Shown: positions 22,501 through 25,973 of the stretch, piece by piece
Numbering within the stretch: the stretch's first letter is position 1
Layout of the letters: each line of letters opens with the position of its first letter
Origin: Limnohabitans sp. WS1
Lineage (GTDB): Bacteria > Pseudomonadota > Gammaproteobacteria > Burkholderiales > Burkholderiaceae_C
Direction of reading: 5' to 3'
NCBI RefSeq assembly: GCF_003063265.1
Contig: NZ_NERU01000021.1
Location: forward strand, 1 to 64,000
Length of the DNA: 64,000 nucleotides
Translations under genes and position numbers: made by a program
The notes under the pieces: model-generated
What the model was told of the DNA's origin: nothing
What the model saw: only the letters and a program-made list of their open reading frames with translations
Databases searched by the model: none

Positions 22501-23459
22501 ACGCCGCCGACGCAAAGTTTGCCCAGTTCTCGGTCTGGCAAGACGCCAACCAAGACGGCATCAGCGGAGTCGGCGAAGTGCGCAGCTTGGCGGATCTGGG
22601 TGTGACCGAGATCAACCTGGTCAGCGACGGCGTGGTGCGCACGCCTGAGGACGGCGTGTTCGAAGCCGGTCAGTCGACGGCGACTTTGGCCGACGGCACC
22701 AGCATGCTGATTGCCGACGTTGCCTTTGCTTATGCAACGGCCTCGTCCTTGTCGAGCGCCAAGTTGGCAGCAGACGCTTCGGTTGCGGGCGATGCCACGC
22801 TGGCAGAGTCCACCACAGCAGAACTTCTGCCCGCCGCCATCGTGACCGAGTTCAACAACAAGCCGTACTTGCTGAGCGACGAAGAGCTGGCTGCGCTGAA
22901 CCCGCTGGGCCAGACCGTGCAAGCTGAAGACGCCAACGTGATCGAAGTAACTCTCAACGAAGCCCAACTCATCGATGAGGCGTTCTTTGTGGGTGCGCGT
23001 CCTCTGGTCGAGCCAGCGCTGGTTGAAACCACCAACGTGGACATCACCCCCGAAGACGTGGCCGCCGCCATTGCTGTGTGCACGGGTGCTGCCGAGTCGA
23101 GCACCTACTCGCTCAGCTTCGGTCAGAGCCTGGACTTGACCACCTTGCTCAAGGACATGAGCTTCAACGGCATCGTCAAGGGCTTGGAGCAAGTGGACAT
23201 GGCCACCGATACCAGTGCCAACAAGGTGTCGTTGACCTTGGCCGATGTGTTGAGCCTGCCGCCCACCAACGGTGTGCACCAGCTGATGTTGACCGGCGCG
23301 GCCAACGACAAGCTGATGCTGACCGAGGGTGAGTGGACCGACACCGGCAACGTGGTCAACCAAAACGGCCAAAACTACGCTGTCTACACCGGCACCACCG
23401 ACCCGTCAGCGCAACTGCTGATTGACCAGCACATGCTGCAGTCTCACCAGACCAGCTAA
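3..23459 (+). CDS. Giant RTX/adhesin-like repeat protein, 5' end outside window
   Basis: The frame is open to the left edge (codon at 3) and runs to TAA at 23457-23459, so over 7,800 residues are seen and the true start lies upstream. The GTG at 42 sits inside an Ig-like repeat and is not the start. Order of parts by base position: Ig-like triplets 3-4500; cadherin-like plus VCBS domain 4500-5200; a jelly-roll-like insert 5206-5790; two cadherin-like domains 6170-6940; a seven-fold 'LPDGGFV' propeller 7363-8430; RTX-like segment 8430-9050; Ig and SbsA-type Ig 9480-10160; five blocks of seven FG-GAP repeats to 20525, each followed by an RTX-like module; an EF-hand/dockerin-like region 22200-22720 (DLNLDG, DVNGDG, DTNQDG, DANQDG); and a Gly/Asn-rich tail. 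This fits a calcium-folded surface or secreted adhesin exported by a type I system, though no secretion genes are in view. No catalytic domain is recognised. Confidence 0.9.
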   Translation, partial: LTGKATGAFAAGDVVTIRLGLADSVKTYSGTVNAAGDYSIDVSTADLKADTDSQAEASIAATVPGSANKQTATAAQDYVVENGANVGKITGLSIDPVTPDNIINAAENTGSITITGLVTGKFAAGDTVTLTVKGAQVPGTVGADGKFSINVAAADLVADTDTQIEGSITGTGGSKATALQNYAVDTTPPAGTIIVINAITGDDFLSATEQGGTVTVTGSVTGEFRAGDKVTINVGGTDYTAAVDASGQYSIAGVPGAQFVAGFNSGDTAIDAKILASDSSNNSATFNATPRPFTLDTNTEALKTALTLDPVAGNNIIDTTEGAITSTTLTGKATGAFAAGDVVTLTVNDTKFTGTVNAAGVYSIAVTTADLKADTDTRVEARIAATVPGSATKQTAEAAQDYVVETGTTVGKLTAITLDPVTTDNIINSTEAAGNITVTGKVTGKFAAGDTVTLTVKGAALPGTVLADGTFSILVSGADLVADSNTQIEASVTGTGGTLANAVQNYAVDTTPPSPAGTTLTIDAITGDDFLTQAEQGGNVTITGSVTGEFRAGDIVTVVVDNTNYSAAVDASGKYSVTGVPGSKLVNDFNGLNGGDKAVSASIVASDSSSNTATITATPRPFTLDTNTEALKTALTLDPITGDNIINTTEGAVTSTTLTGKATGAFAAGDVVTLTVNDVKFTGTVNAAGVYSIAVTTTDLKADSDTRVEARIAATVPGSAAKQTAEAAQDYVVETGTTVGKLTAISIDTVTADNIINAAENTGSIAITGKVSGAFASGDTVTLMLKVGGVDKPYPGSVNAQGLFSINVPAADLVADSNTTIEASVTGTGGTAASALQNYAVDTTPPSPAGTTLTIDAITGDDFISVAEQGGNVTITGSVTGEFKAGDKVTITVDGSNYTATVDASGKYSVTGVPGSKLKADFDNGDKAVSATILASDSVNNTATISATPRPFTLGTNTEATKTALTLDPVAGDNVITVAEGNNATTTLTGKATGAFAAGDIVTISLGLTGSVKTYTTTVNAAGAYTVTVDTADLKADTDTQVEARIDATVPGSATKQTAVASQDYVVEDGSTAGKLTAISIDAVTADNIINAAENTGNIAITGTVTGKFSAGDLVTLKLSSTQAYSGTVNSAGNYSINVPAADLVADADTQIEASVTGTGGTLANAVQNYAVDTTPPSPAGTTLTIDAITGDDFLTQAEQGGSVTITGSVTGEFRAGDIVTVVVDNTNYSAAVDASGKYSVTGVPGSKLKADFDTGDQAVSASILASDSSSNTATISATPRPFTLDTNTEALKTALTLDPITGDNIINTTEGAVTSTTLTGKATGAFAAGDVVTLTVNDTKFSGTVDANGVYSIAVTTASLKADTDTRVEARIAATVPGSAAKQTAEAAQDYVVEDTNTAGKLTAISLDPVTADNIINSTEAAGNITVTGKVTGKFAAGDTVTLTVNGAALPGTVLADGSFSILVSGADLVADSNTQIEASVTGTGGTTANALQNYAVVLNVAPVNTVPTANQTVAEDTQQAITGISVSDADGNLASTKISVLNGNLNVTLSGGATITAGANNSATMTLSGTQAQINAALATIQYKGAANYNGNDTLTVLSTDGQNVTDSDTVAITVTPVDDNATIGGDITGVATEDTLANASGTVTVTDGDAGQATLQAATPASLVGTYGNFTLNASTGAWTYTLDNTKAATQALAAGQQVSDKLTVTSTDGSASKDITVTVNGLNDAPVLTSQPMTSKAGLFESTATVPGTPLSLTPINGVAVVGASPTGWTPASQTPDTLTGVNGQGTGQGKLVASSIAGTSIDGGGMAGMWASTSTGNFESMSTKLTTVVGQTYTVALQWQGATTEFAGGGSMFISDGTTRQEYNKTVGAATDAWDVATYTFTATQTTTTLTVGADTTNSEGTTANGNGYIVVDSLSASQLNAYLASQTTPAAGATVASLMPASTDVDSGATVQGYAFTAAAASTNPAGHWEYSTNGSTWNALTSASTSAAVFLKGTDLVRWVGTPASHTELRAVVVDNTGPGVASGTTLNVTTRGGSTPYSGDEAVLATVGNVAPSNVYPGAQTVAEDTALAITGISASDADGNLASTTLSVLNGTINVTLSGATITSGANDNSTLTLSGTQAQINAALATVKYTGNADYNGADTLSIVSKDSAGATSAINTVVITVSAVNDAPINTVPGAQNTSAETAQVITGLAIADPDASASTSSTQVFTVTLAVAHGTINVASGTGVTLSTNGTGSVTLSGNLANLNALLASANAVTYTPASGYSGTDKLTMTTTDNGNTGTGGTLTDQDTVDIVVAITNTAPVPNPANGLVNNPLQGQDAVTVSITDNASTNAGNFVSGGTTVAQGLVRYTLSFSGGIDAATLTEADIKVSNGTLKAGSLTRVGTTNEWTVDVQTPASGNGATSVSVMDGAYTGANGLAGQGNSATQAYGTFGQGASGGAAVAANSRTLEHNKPMVALPDGGWVTIYTSQDSFPWPTMAQRFDASGAAVGPISSNLFASSAGTVTQALYPTVTSLTNGDFVVMVSSGSLLYVQRVDANFSPIGSAFRVNSFLAGSSPVENATRTITGLPDGGFVITYDAAGSAVERFDATGTRVGAAFKVGSPTDAKGAALSVFSDGGYVVSWLEGVVNSSIYTQRYNADGTPNGGVTTVSSSAFETTRTRVAVLEDNSYVVVWNSAPAPKNSYYQQYSANGVAMGPVKNVSASASDNFADIASLAGGGFVMTWTEDPVNSYERTLRVQSFDANGNPIGAPMTQTTTADSTRYSSPHVVGLTGGGYALSYALGSSPAASTNYNQIFAAPGGSFLSGATAGGTDTFTGGDGADVITANGGADVIYAGAGNDTVIVNADNITQLATAANMVLDGGTGINTLKLDGTGSTLDLTNATIAAKVSNFSVIDLTGTGNNTLKLNAASAKFLSGASDNALTAVNEAKLIVVNGNSGDAVQLADPQVGGTSQWTAGPTETGADLIAKFGAAQGFVSGQSYKAYTLAGATVYINTALSVTDFGTPTTAPAPVATAGQTVQELFGTRFTDVDGTSVANGQFKGVAITDAGTSTEQSNQGVYQWSTDGTNWTPLAPGLGDSNAVFLAPTTLIRFQAASGVATLNLHDLSARLIDMSGQTSTAGLTNGATTNASSNGGTTAFSGTPITLKDLGAPAAPAIVSYFDDVGSATGNNASGTTTDDAKPTLSGTAEAGSVVKLYNNNVEIGSTTTNGAGVWTYTPTADQANGLYTITAKATDASNNVSGVSNTFTYTIAPSDVTAPILVSTSPTDNGQVAATNLTTDLTLTFNEVVKAGTGVIELYNASTNVLVESFDVTSSALVTGWNSNTLTINPTADLTAGTGYYVKVAATAVKDLGGNAYAGITDATTFNFLTLNTDGSIPVFPPYGGQTSSNLGFSVSSAGDVNGDGYDDVIVGAYTTATDAGAAYVIYGNAAGAGVVLTSGTIAPSLGFRISGQSGSYLGTTVSGIGDINGDGFADVLVGANGSLTSTAAAYVVYGSASNSGVNLSSGSIVASSGFKISGLSGSFFGRAVSGGGDVNGDGLADLIIGAPYETINDNKGASYIVYGNTTGADINLSSGSIGAASGYKISGQSNSSNGWMVSNAGDVNGDGLADQIISAYGSREAYVVYGNSTGTGVDLSGGTISAGRGYKLTGLTTTTQFGFAVSSAGDVNGDGFADVIVGDNGPNATNAGSAAYIIYGAANGTGVDLNTTGGTIASSRGFKITGPAGTQLGSSVASAGDVNGDGLSDLIVGATFNSSGVGATYIVYGTTSSTGLNISSGAIAASDGFKLTATSYGYFGNSVSNAGDVNGDGLSDLVIGANKTNSDSGAYYIVLGGTQTVSNAVNLTGTSAGEAVLGTAGDDTLNGNGGVDRFFAGKGNDTIVLQASDATSLASNTGATRTTVQGGQGFDTLRLSASMSLDMTAISNVGAMGLEENSRIESIERIDMATDTSANTLTLTAKDVNDMADFNSIRLGASDDGKTWSNVTGTALSATTKFHQVVVDGTAADALTLEVGAGAWANVGEVNYAGGPGYFVYQNTETNSQVIVDKTVVVNNKDKAPPVVVLTDSINGVAAGDWSGLSVSNAGDVNGDGYDDVIIGAGKADPLGRSDAGSSYVVFGGPANLMPFNLSTLNAGTSTKGFVINGGVSTLYGGIGWSASAAGDINSDGLADLVIDGGSTNDGPGKAYVVYGKTSGTAVDLGSLSATTGFVVNGLQTADYFGTSVSNGGDINGDGLADLIVGSFGLGISAATTDEGSVYVMFGQTNPSTMNVNSSTAGFVIQGWSKSILGSPAGAMAGYNVSTAGDVNGDGLADVMFSGYNYGRTEDYVVFGKTDNTTVRIDNLGTNGFKIQSQNPAEQSWFSLSYAGDVNGDGLSDVVLGANNAYSISDGVGVPYVGKSYVVFGKTNNATVDLTAIAGGTGGYVINGELDRDLLGSSVSYAGDINGDGLADLIVGAKGSYATQPGRTFVVYGKTDATAINVSDVAKGVGGFVIQGQSADDKLGVDVSNAGDVNGDGYDDLIVGAQYADPTTGSIDAGKTYIIYGGSQFISGNIATATGTASDEMVIGTSSDDTLTGNGGVDRFNAGKGNDTVVLQASDVTNLANNTVGGAKAMVDGGTGFDTLQVSAAGVNLDMTAISNVSAMVNEGASRINSIERINLGADATANTLTLTAKDVNDMADFNSIRLGASDDGKTWSNVTGTALSATTKFHQVVVEGTAADALTLEVGAGAWANVGEVNYAGGPGYFVYQNTETNSQVIVDKTVVVNNKDKAPPVVVLTDSINGGAHSVANAGDVNGDGYDDFIISASYASNNYRSYVVFGSSANLMPLELTSLTASGGSAGFYISDSTPIEMMGYSISGGGDINGDGLADLIVGAYAGSANGVGNSGKTYVVYGKTNTTAIDVQTLNAGTSSAGFVINGAGLSAAEGISVSSAGDVNGDGFADVLVSGYTSTSNGAANPGTNYVVFGSSSTSPVNLTAVASGTGGFRIDTPNQGSTPMIANAGDVNGDGLADLVIAAKGDFTNYTNSSSGYSFVVFGKTNGSPVNWSSLTNGASTNGYVINGGTSVSSSFGVASAGDVNGDGLSDLVMGSTIGNSFVVFGKTSGAAISLPSWSSGTSTEGFAINAAGTADLAGLSVSYAGDINGDGLSDLVVGSGLADPVGKTNAGKVYVVYGKTDNTAISLSKVALGSGGFVINGQSAGDNLGGSNSGSFQNESVTYAGDVNGDGYDDLLVSADTAGKTYVIYGGNQFVSGSVALANGTSSDEYVVGTSGNDTLTGNGGVDRFNAGKGNDTVVLQTSDVANLSNNTIGGVKAMVDGGTGFDTLQVSASGVNLDMTTITNVSGMNNDGTSRINSIERINLGADATANTLTLTAKDVNDMADFNSIRINSLSDDGKTWSNVTGTALSVTTKFHQVVVEGTAADTLNLGAGFTQVGTVSNGAATYNVYQNTATNSQVIVDSAISNVVMDLPPTLVSTSPADNGQVAATNLTTDLTLTFNEAVKAGTGVIELYNASTNVLVESFNAATGVGSAGGTLAGWNSNTLTINPSANLTAGTGYYVKVAPTAVKDLGGNAYAGITDTTTFNFLTLNSDGSIPVVPPYGGATGSKLGWSVSSAGDVNGDGYDDVIVGTNWDFNVHTSPTTYVVYGSSSGTGVSLVNGTIAPSLGFAISSGQNIGYSVSSAGDVNGDGFADLLVGGWPPSTGGGTAYVIYGKAQSPVGVMNLDAGIAASNGFNILTPSGQASLANSVSAAGDVNGDGLADFIIGQTSQSKAFVLYGTTSLPTSNTLSIDNAIASSSGFVISGLDGIGYSVSSAGDVNGDGLGDLILGENNTSSGGGGAYVVYGNSTGTAVSMTSGTIAATQGFRLAGVIGDSTYGFSVSSAGDVNGDGLADLIVGRGKNRAETYVVYGNSSGTGLQLGAVIPASQGFKINGQVNSFGWSVSNAGDINGDGMADIIVGDGGNNATYIVYGASTNLGVDISTGTIAANQGFKLVGPAGTAFGGAVASAGDINGDGLGDLIMGAPSTNSNAGAYYLTLGGTQNVTSAINLTGTASDEAVLGTAGNDVLVGNGGVDRFFAGKGNDTIVLQASDASNLASNTGSTREMVQGGEGYDTLRLSAGMTLDLTAITNVGAMGFEENSRIESIERIDMATDTAANTLTITAKDVNDMAGFNAIRTGTVSDDGKTWSNVTGTALSATTKFHQVVVEGTAADTLNLGAGFTQVGTVSNGAATYKVYQNTATNSQVIVDSAISNVVMDLPPTLVSTSPADNAQVAATNLTTDLTLTFNEVVKAGTGVIELYNASTNALVESFNAATGVGSAGGTLAGWNSNTLTINPSANLTAGRGYYVKVAPTAVKDLGGNAYAGITDTTTFNFLTLNADGSIPALPAYGSTTQISLGYSLSSAGDVNGDGYDDVIVGAISSSGQTGSAFVVYGNSAGLGANVVNDSIDATAGFKITGTRDSIGVGSQLGRSVSGIGDINGDGLADVMVSAPSDFLNTGPSVDYIIYGSKTSTNVSVSSLTPSQGFSITGPTTKGFGFSVSGTGDMNGDGIGDMVLNSLMDDLAYVVYGSTANTNLNLSSGTIAASQGFKMLAQVETAEQISGAGDVNGDGLADIIIGTTNANAAYVVYGQKDATATTVNMVAGSIPASQGFKISGAANSGLGIQVSSAGDVNGDGLADVLIGTKTNTVYVVYGNSTGNALDLSSGVINASQGYKVTGAGNFGAIGANQMSSLGDVNGDGLSDLLLGDASAPSVGKAAFVIYGNATGTGLDFNTGILAASQGFKITDDGLGYTFGATASGAGDFNGDGLSDLIVGDYSRDSSNGAYYLVMSSPQTVSNAVSLTGTSAGETVLGTINADTLIGNGGVDRFYAGRGNDTMVLQASDASNLSTNTGATRTLVDGGEGFDTIRLSAGMTLDLTAVTNSSAMGLEENSRIESIERIDMATDISANTLTLSAKDVNDMAGFNAIRTSTTSDDGKTWTNVGAGTALSATTKFHQVVVDGTSADKLTLEVGNGYWANVGEVSNGTTNYFVFQNTATNSQVIVDKSVVVDNKDSSPAGSSVIDLGASGKLIAPVQVEGKWYYYWDRSGDGTSADVGSLNGGADSATHDSLDAIFNQDINGVVNPNAGTGTNDVYRYATINGVQVSVPTINGNITSYATGGLQNGQTAATGGGATNNSVYDELLAVWDNAPINSGNNAVPTGWRGGLYMAATSTSATTHVGMGTDGSTSSLVDTNPWLTALQVVGSNAAPVLDAAQSPTLTSVSAGAAAPVNGNTTAGDLVSSLVGGITDADGAGVAKGIAITGVRAGATLYYTVDGGTTWLTATGVSETNALLLAADSNTRVFYKTTTAGTVTDAFTFRAWDVTANITEGVYTDTTPRGGKAQFSLTSDTVGIAVTAPVVLDLNLDGMLSYGQVTMDVNGDGLMDLTRWAGAQDGVLVWDKFADGLVYNNSQYAFGQYATTYRMDALGFARTATDLEGLADAFDTNQDGKFNAADAKFAQFSVWQDANQDGISGVGEVRSLADLGVTEINLVSDGVVRTPEDGVFEAGQSTATLADGTSMLIADVAFAYATASSLSSAKLAADASVAGDATLAESTTAELLPAAIVTEFNNKPYLLSDEELAALNPLGQTVQAEDANVIEVTLNEAQLIDEAFFVGARPLVEPALVETTNVDITPEDVAAAIAVCTGAAESSTYSLSFGQSLDLTTLLKDMSFNGIVKGLEQVDMATDTSANKVSLTLADVLSLPPTNGVHQLMLTGAANDKLMLTEGEWTDTGNVVNQNGQNYAVYTGTTDPSAQLLIDQHMLQSHQTS
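7363..8430 (+). repeat. Seven-fold 'DGG' repeat (predicted beta-propeller) in giant protein
   Basis: Seven copies of about 50 residues share a pattern like 'LPDGGFVITY ... QRFDANGxPIG'. Core motifs read ALPDGGWVTIY, SLTNGDFVVMV, GLPDGGFVITY, VFSDGGYVVSW, VLEDNSYVVVW, SLAGGGFVMTW and GLTGGGYALSY. Seven blades suggest a closed propeller. Codon use here has many more A/T third positions than the Ig arrays before it. Confidence 0.75.
10186..11535 (+). repeat. FG-GAP block 1: seven repeats (integrin-like propeller)
   Basis: Seven copies of the pattern 'G.SVSSAGDVNGDGYDDVIVGA' occur at about 64-residue spacing. Each has a calcium-loop DxNxDG core and is followed by 'YVVYG' strands. Seven is the blade number of the integrin alpha propeller. 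The fourth copy ends in DQIISAY rather than D.I.GA. The block is preceded by an SbsA-type Ig domain (9795-10160) and followed by an RTX-like module. Confidence 0.85.
11554..12225 (+). repeat. RTX-like module, first of five
   Basis: After each FG-GAP block comes a module of about 210-225 residues that begins 'GTAGDDTLNGNGGVDRF' with a single RTX-like GKGNDT turn and goes on to a conserved 'RIESIERIDMATD...AKDVNDMADFNSIR' part. Further copies lie at about 13700-14370, 15800-16420, 18170-18780 and 20550-21180. There is only one nonapeptide-like turn per module, so calcium binding would rest mainly on the FG-GAP loops. Confidence 0.75.
12241..13680 (+). repeat. FG-GAP block 2: seven repeats
   Basis: Seven FG-GAP copies are seen; the second has DINSDG in place of DINGDG. 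The block follows directly on an RTX-like module without an SbsA-type Ig domain between them, unlike blocks 1, 4 and 5. The strands between loops read 'YVVFGKT', a variant wording shared with block 3, so blocks 2 and 3 look like sister copies. Confidence 0.85.
14377..15785 (+). repeat. FG-GAP block 3: seven repeats
   Basis: Seven FG-GAP copies are seen. The seventh carries a short insertion (SGSFQNES) before 'VTYAGDVNGDGYDD'. As in block 2, intervening strands read 'VVFGKT' and no SbsA-type Ig domain precedes it. Confidence 0.85.
16822..18150 (+). repeat. FG-GAP block 4: seven repeats
   Basis: Seven FG-GAP copies are seen with the wording 'YVVYGNSSGTG', the same style as blocks 1 and 5. The block is preceded by an SbsA-type Ig domain at about 16430-16810. 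The DNA of this block is visibly richer in A/T third positions than its flanks. Confidence 0.85.
19186..20525 (+). repeat. FG-GAP block 5: seven repeats
   Basis: Seven FG-GAP copies are seen, including a DMNGDG and a DFNGDG variant. The block is preceded by an SbsA-type Ig domain at about 18790-19170 that is almost identical to the one before block 4, and followed by the last RTX-like module. Confidence 0.85.
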
Positions 23460-23462
23460 ACC

Positions 23463-23492
23463 AAAAAGGGCCGCCACAAGCGGCCCTTTTTT
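23463..23492 (+). terminator. Rho-independent terminator of the giant gene
   Basis: A perfect 7-bp stem (GGGCCGC at 23468-23474 with GCGGCCC at 23480-23486), a 5-base loop and a run of six T follow the stop codon by a few bases. The A-run before the stem could make it work in both directions. Confidence 0.9.
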
Positions 23493-23512
23493 GTTACATT
23501 CACGTCCTTCTT

Positions 23513-24036
23513 TGTAGGAGCGACGCCCCCGTCGCGAAAAGCCTCGAAGGCCACCAAGAATCGCCCCGGGGGCGGGGCTCCTACAAAATGCAGCTTGCCT
23601 CCTGTAGGAGCGACGCCCTCGTCGCGATCACCCTCGCAGACCACCAAGAATCGCCCCGAGGGCGGGGCTCCTACAAAATGCAGCTTGCCTCCTGTAGGAG
23701 CGACGCCCCCGTCGCGAAAAGCCTCGCAGGCCACCAAGAATCGCCCCGGGGGCGGGGCTCCTACAAAATGCAGCTTGCCTCCTGTAGGAGCGACGCCCCC
23801 GTCGCGATCACCCTCGCAGACCACCAAGAATCGCCCCGGGGGCGGGGCTCCTACAAAATGCAGCTTGCCTCCTGTAGGAGCGACGCCCTCGTCGCGAAAA
23901 GCCTCGCAGACCACCAAGAATCGCCCCGAGGGCGGGGCTCCTACAAAATGCAGGAAGCCTCCTGTAGGAGCGACGCCCCCGTCGCGATCACCCCCGCAGA
24001 CCACCAAGAATCGCCCCGGGGGGCGGGGCTCACACA
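23513..24036. repeat. Tandem array of six 90-bp palindromic (REP/BIME-like) units
   Basis: TGTAGGAG starts each unit at 23513, 23603, 23693, 23783, 23873 and 23963, so the period is exactly 90. A unit is a 73-bp palindrome (TGTAGGAG ... CTCCTACA) plus a 17-bp spacer. Each arm can also fold alone (GCGACG/CGTCGC on the left, GCCCC/GGGGC on the right). Inner sequence alternates between units: 1, 3 and 5 read 'AAAAGCCTCG', while 2, 4 and 6 read 'ATCACCC'. Units 2 and 5 have CTC in the left arm and GAG in the right, the others CCC and GGG, so the arms change together. The right arm of unit 6 is degenerate. Open frames across the array are a by-product of the period being divisible by three. Confidence 0.92.
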
Positions 24037-24119
24037 CGGATCAAGCCTGTCACTTCAAACTGCACAGGCTGGATGCTGAGGGGTGAGTCCGAATCAATCA
24101 GGCAGCAGGGGGTGTTTGT

Positions 24120-25346
24120 TTAAGCACCGTGTTTCTCTGCCAAAGCCTGCGCACAAGCGTGGGCGCTGGCCCAGGCCCACTGAAAGTTGTAGCCGCCCAG
24201 CCAGCCGGTGACGTCGATCACCTCGCCAATGAAGTACAGCCCGGGCTGTTTGGACTCCATGGTTTGCGATGACACGTCGCGCGTGTCCACTCCGCCCAAG
24301 GTGACCTCGGCTTTTTTGTAGCCCTCGCTGCCCGTGGGCGTGATGCGCCAGCTGGACAATGCCTCGGCCAGTTTGTTCAGGGCCTTGTCGGGCACTTCGG
24401 CGGCAGTGCGCTGCAAGGCGGGGTCTTGGCTGATCCAGGCTTCGGCCAATCGGTTGGGCACCAACGTGGCCAGTTCGTTGCCCAGCAGTTTTTTTGAGCG
24501 CAATTTGGCCTCTTGCAGGCGCTCGGGCAGGTTCACCTCGGGGGCCAGGTTCAGGCGAATGGGGGTGCCTTCTTGCCAGTAGCTTGAAATTTGCAGCACG
24601 CCCGGTCCCGACAAGCCCCGGTGTGTGAACAAAAGGTCTTCGTCAAAGTGCATGCGGTTTTTTTTCTCGCCCGTCTCGATGCCCACGGGTAAAGCCAGAC
24701 CGGCCAGCTGCGCATAGGGTGCCCAAGCCGCGCCGTCAAAAGTCAGGGGCACCAGGCCGGGTCGGCGCTCCACCAGACGCAGACCAAACTGGCTGGCGAT
24801 GCGGTAGCCCCAGTCGCTCGCCCCTATTTTGGGAATGGACAGGCCGCCTGTGGCCACCACCAGTGCGGTGGTTTGAATTGGGCCATCGGAGGTATCGAGG
24901 GTGTAGTAGGTCTTGTCTTCGGTGGGGGCATGCACCGACTTGACGCTGCAGCCCGTGCGGATGTCCACGCCGCCCGCCGTGCATTCGGCCAGCAGCATGC
25001 GGATGATGTCTTCAGCCGAATGGTCGCAAAACAGTTGGCCTTTGTGCTTTTCGTGAAAAGCGATGCCGTGCTTTTGCACCAGATCGATGAAGTCTTGTGG
25101 GGTGTAGCGCGACAGGGCCGAGCGGCAAAAGTGCGGGTTTTGGCTGATGAAGTGCTTTTGCGGTGCCGAAGCGTCGAGCAGCCGGTTGGTGAAGTTGCAG
25201 CGCCCACCGCCGGAGATGCGGATTTTTTCGGCGATTTTGTCGCAGTGGTCGATGACCAGCACCTTCAAGCCGCGCTGGCCCGCCACGCCTGCGCAAAACA
25301 AACCGGCAGCCCCGGCACCCACGATCACCACATCCAATGTCTTCAT
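24120..25346 (-). CDS. HI0933-family NAD(P)/FAD-dependent oxidoreductase
   Basis: About 408 residues, the usual length of the YhiN/HI0933 flavoprotein family (BaiN-like). An N-terminal dinucleotide motif GAGAAG lies at residues 10-15, followed by the family's 'KIRISGGGRCNFTN' stretch and a C-terminal 'FIGEVIDVTGWLGGYNFQWAWASA' segment that closes the FAD site. The substrate is unknown; the family has been linked to flavin-dependent reduction. I start at ATG 25346 because the reading frame further up has no family-like sequence before MKTLDVVIVG. It lies downstream of the YidB-like gene on the same strand with an 82-bp gap. The palindrome array lies just past its stop and may act as its transcript end. 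Confidence 0.85.
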   Translation of the reverse strand: MKTLDVVIVGAGAAGLFCAGVAGQRGLKVLVIDHCDKIAEKIRISGGGRCNFTNRLLDASAPQKHFISQNPHFCRSALSRYTPQDFIDLVQKHGIAFHEKHKGQLFCDHSAEDIIRMLLAECTAGGVDIRTGCSVKSVHAPTEDKTYYTLDTSDGPIQTTALVVATGGLSIPKIGASDWGYRIASQFGLRLVERRPGLVPLTFDGAAWAPYAQLAGLALPVGIETGEKKNRMHFDEDLLFTHRGLSGPGVLQISSYWQEGTPIRLNLAPEVNLPERLQEAKLRSKKLLGNELATLVPNRLAEAWISQDPALQRTAAEVPDKALNKLAEALSSWRITPTGSEGYKKAEVTLGGVDTRDVSSQTMESKQPGLYFIGEVIDVTGWLGGYNFQWAWASAHACAQALAEKHGA

Positions 25347-25428
25347 GGCGGGGAGTGTAAGGGGCTTGTGCTTGAAGGCCTGTTCAACGCCGTGCAAAAC
25401 GCCCCTGGGGGCGTTCACCGCTTCAAAT

Positions 25429-25857
25429 TCAGGACTTCATGAAGCCTTTGAGCATGCCCATGCCTTGCGCCATCAGGTCGCCACTGGGCAATTGGCCGTT
25501 TGGTGTGAGTTGGTCAACCAGTCCGGGCAAATGCTCGGACAGGTTGGAGGCCACTTCGTTCGTGGACAAGCCGGTTTTGGCGGCCAGATCCTGCAATGGG
25601 CCTTGGCCCAAAACCGATTGAATTTGCGCAGCCGAAATGGGCAAGTTGGTGTTGTTGGAGATCCACGAAGCCACGACCTCACCCAAGCCGTTTTTTTGAA
25701 AAGCACTGACCAAGCCGCTGATGCCGCCGAGCTCGGGGTTGTTGAGCAAGCCCATCACCATTTGCATCATTTTGTCCCCACCCGCACCGCCTTGGCCCGA
25801 CAGGGCGGCTGTGGCTTGTTGGGCGACTTGGCCTGCGATTGAATCAAAAAGTCCCAT
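25429..25857 (-). CDS. YidB-like (DUF937) protein
   Basis: 142 residues, starting MGLFDSIAGQ. It shows the Gly/Gln-rich, alpha-helical pattern of the YidB/DUF937 family, including 'GLVSAFQKNGLGEVVASWI' and 'NLSEHLPGLVDQLTPNG'. No signal peptide or membrane segment is visible, so it is probably cytosolic. The family's role is not well settled; no catalytic motif is seen. A good ribosome binding site (GGGAG) lies 8 bases before the ATG. It shares strand with the flavoprotein gene downstream and may be co-transcribed with it. Confidence 0.8.
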   Translation of the reverse strand: MGLFDSIAGQVAQQATAALSGQGGAGGDKMMQMVMGLLNNPELGGISGLVSAFQKNGLGEVVASWISNNTNLPISAAQIQSVLGQGPLQDLAAKTGLSTNEVASNLSEHLPGLVDQLTPNGQLPSGDLMAQGMGMLKGFMKS

Positions 25858-25973
25858 GAATTACTCCCTTGCTCGCGGCGAAAAGTGCCGCGCGGCAAAG
25901 TCTAGTGTGTTCATGGGCTCGATTCGGTTTGCCCCGCGACAAGATGTTTGAATTTGTAATCAGGCGCAGCGGT

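Noticed and set aside
23513-24036. CRISPR-like regular repeats
   Set aside because: The whole 90-bp unit is conserved and the 17-bp spacers are almost identical, so there are no unique spacers; no cas genes are near.
23456-24086. Several open frames with repeated peptides in the 90-bp array
   Set aside because: A period of 90 is divisible by three, so repeats stay open in several frames on both strands. No start signal or coding pattern supports a protein.
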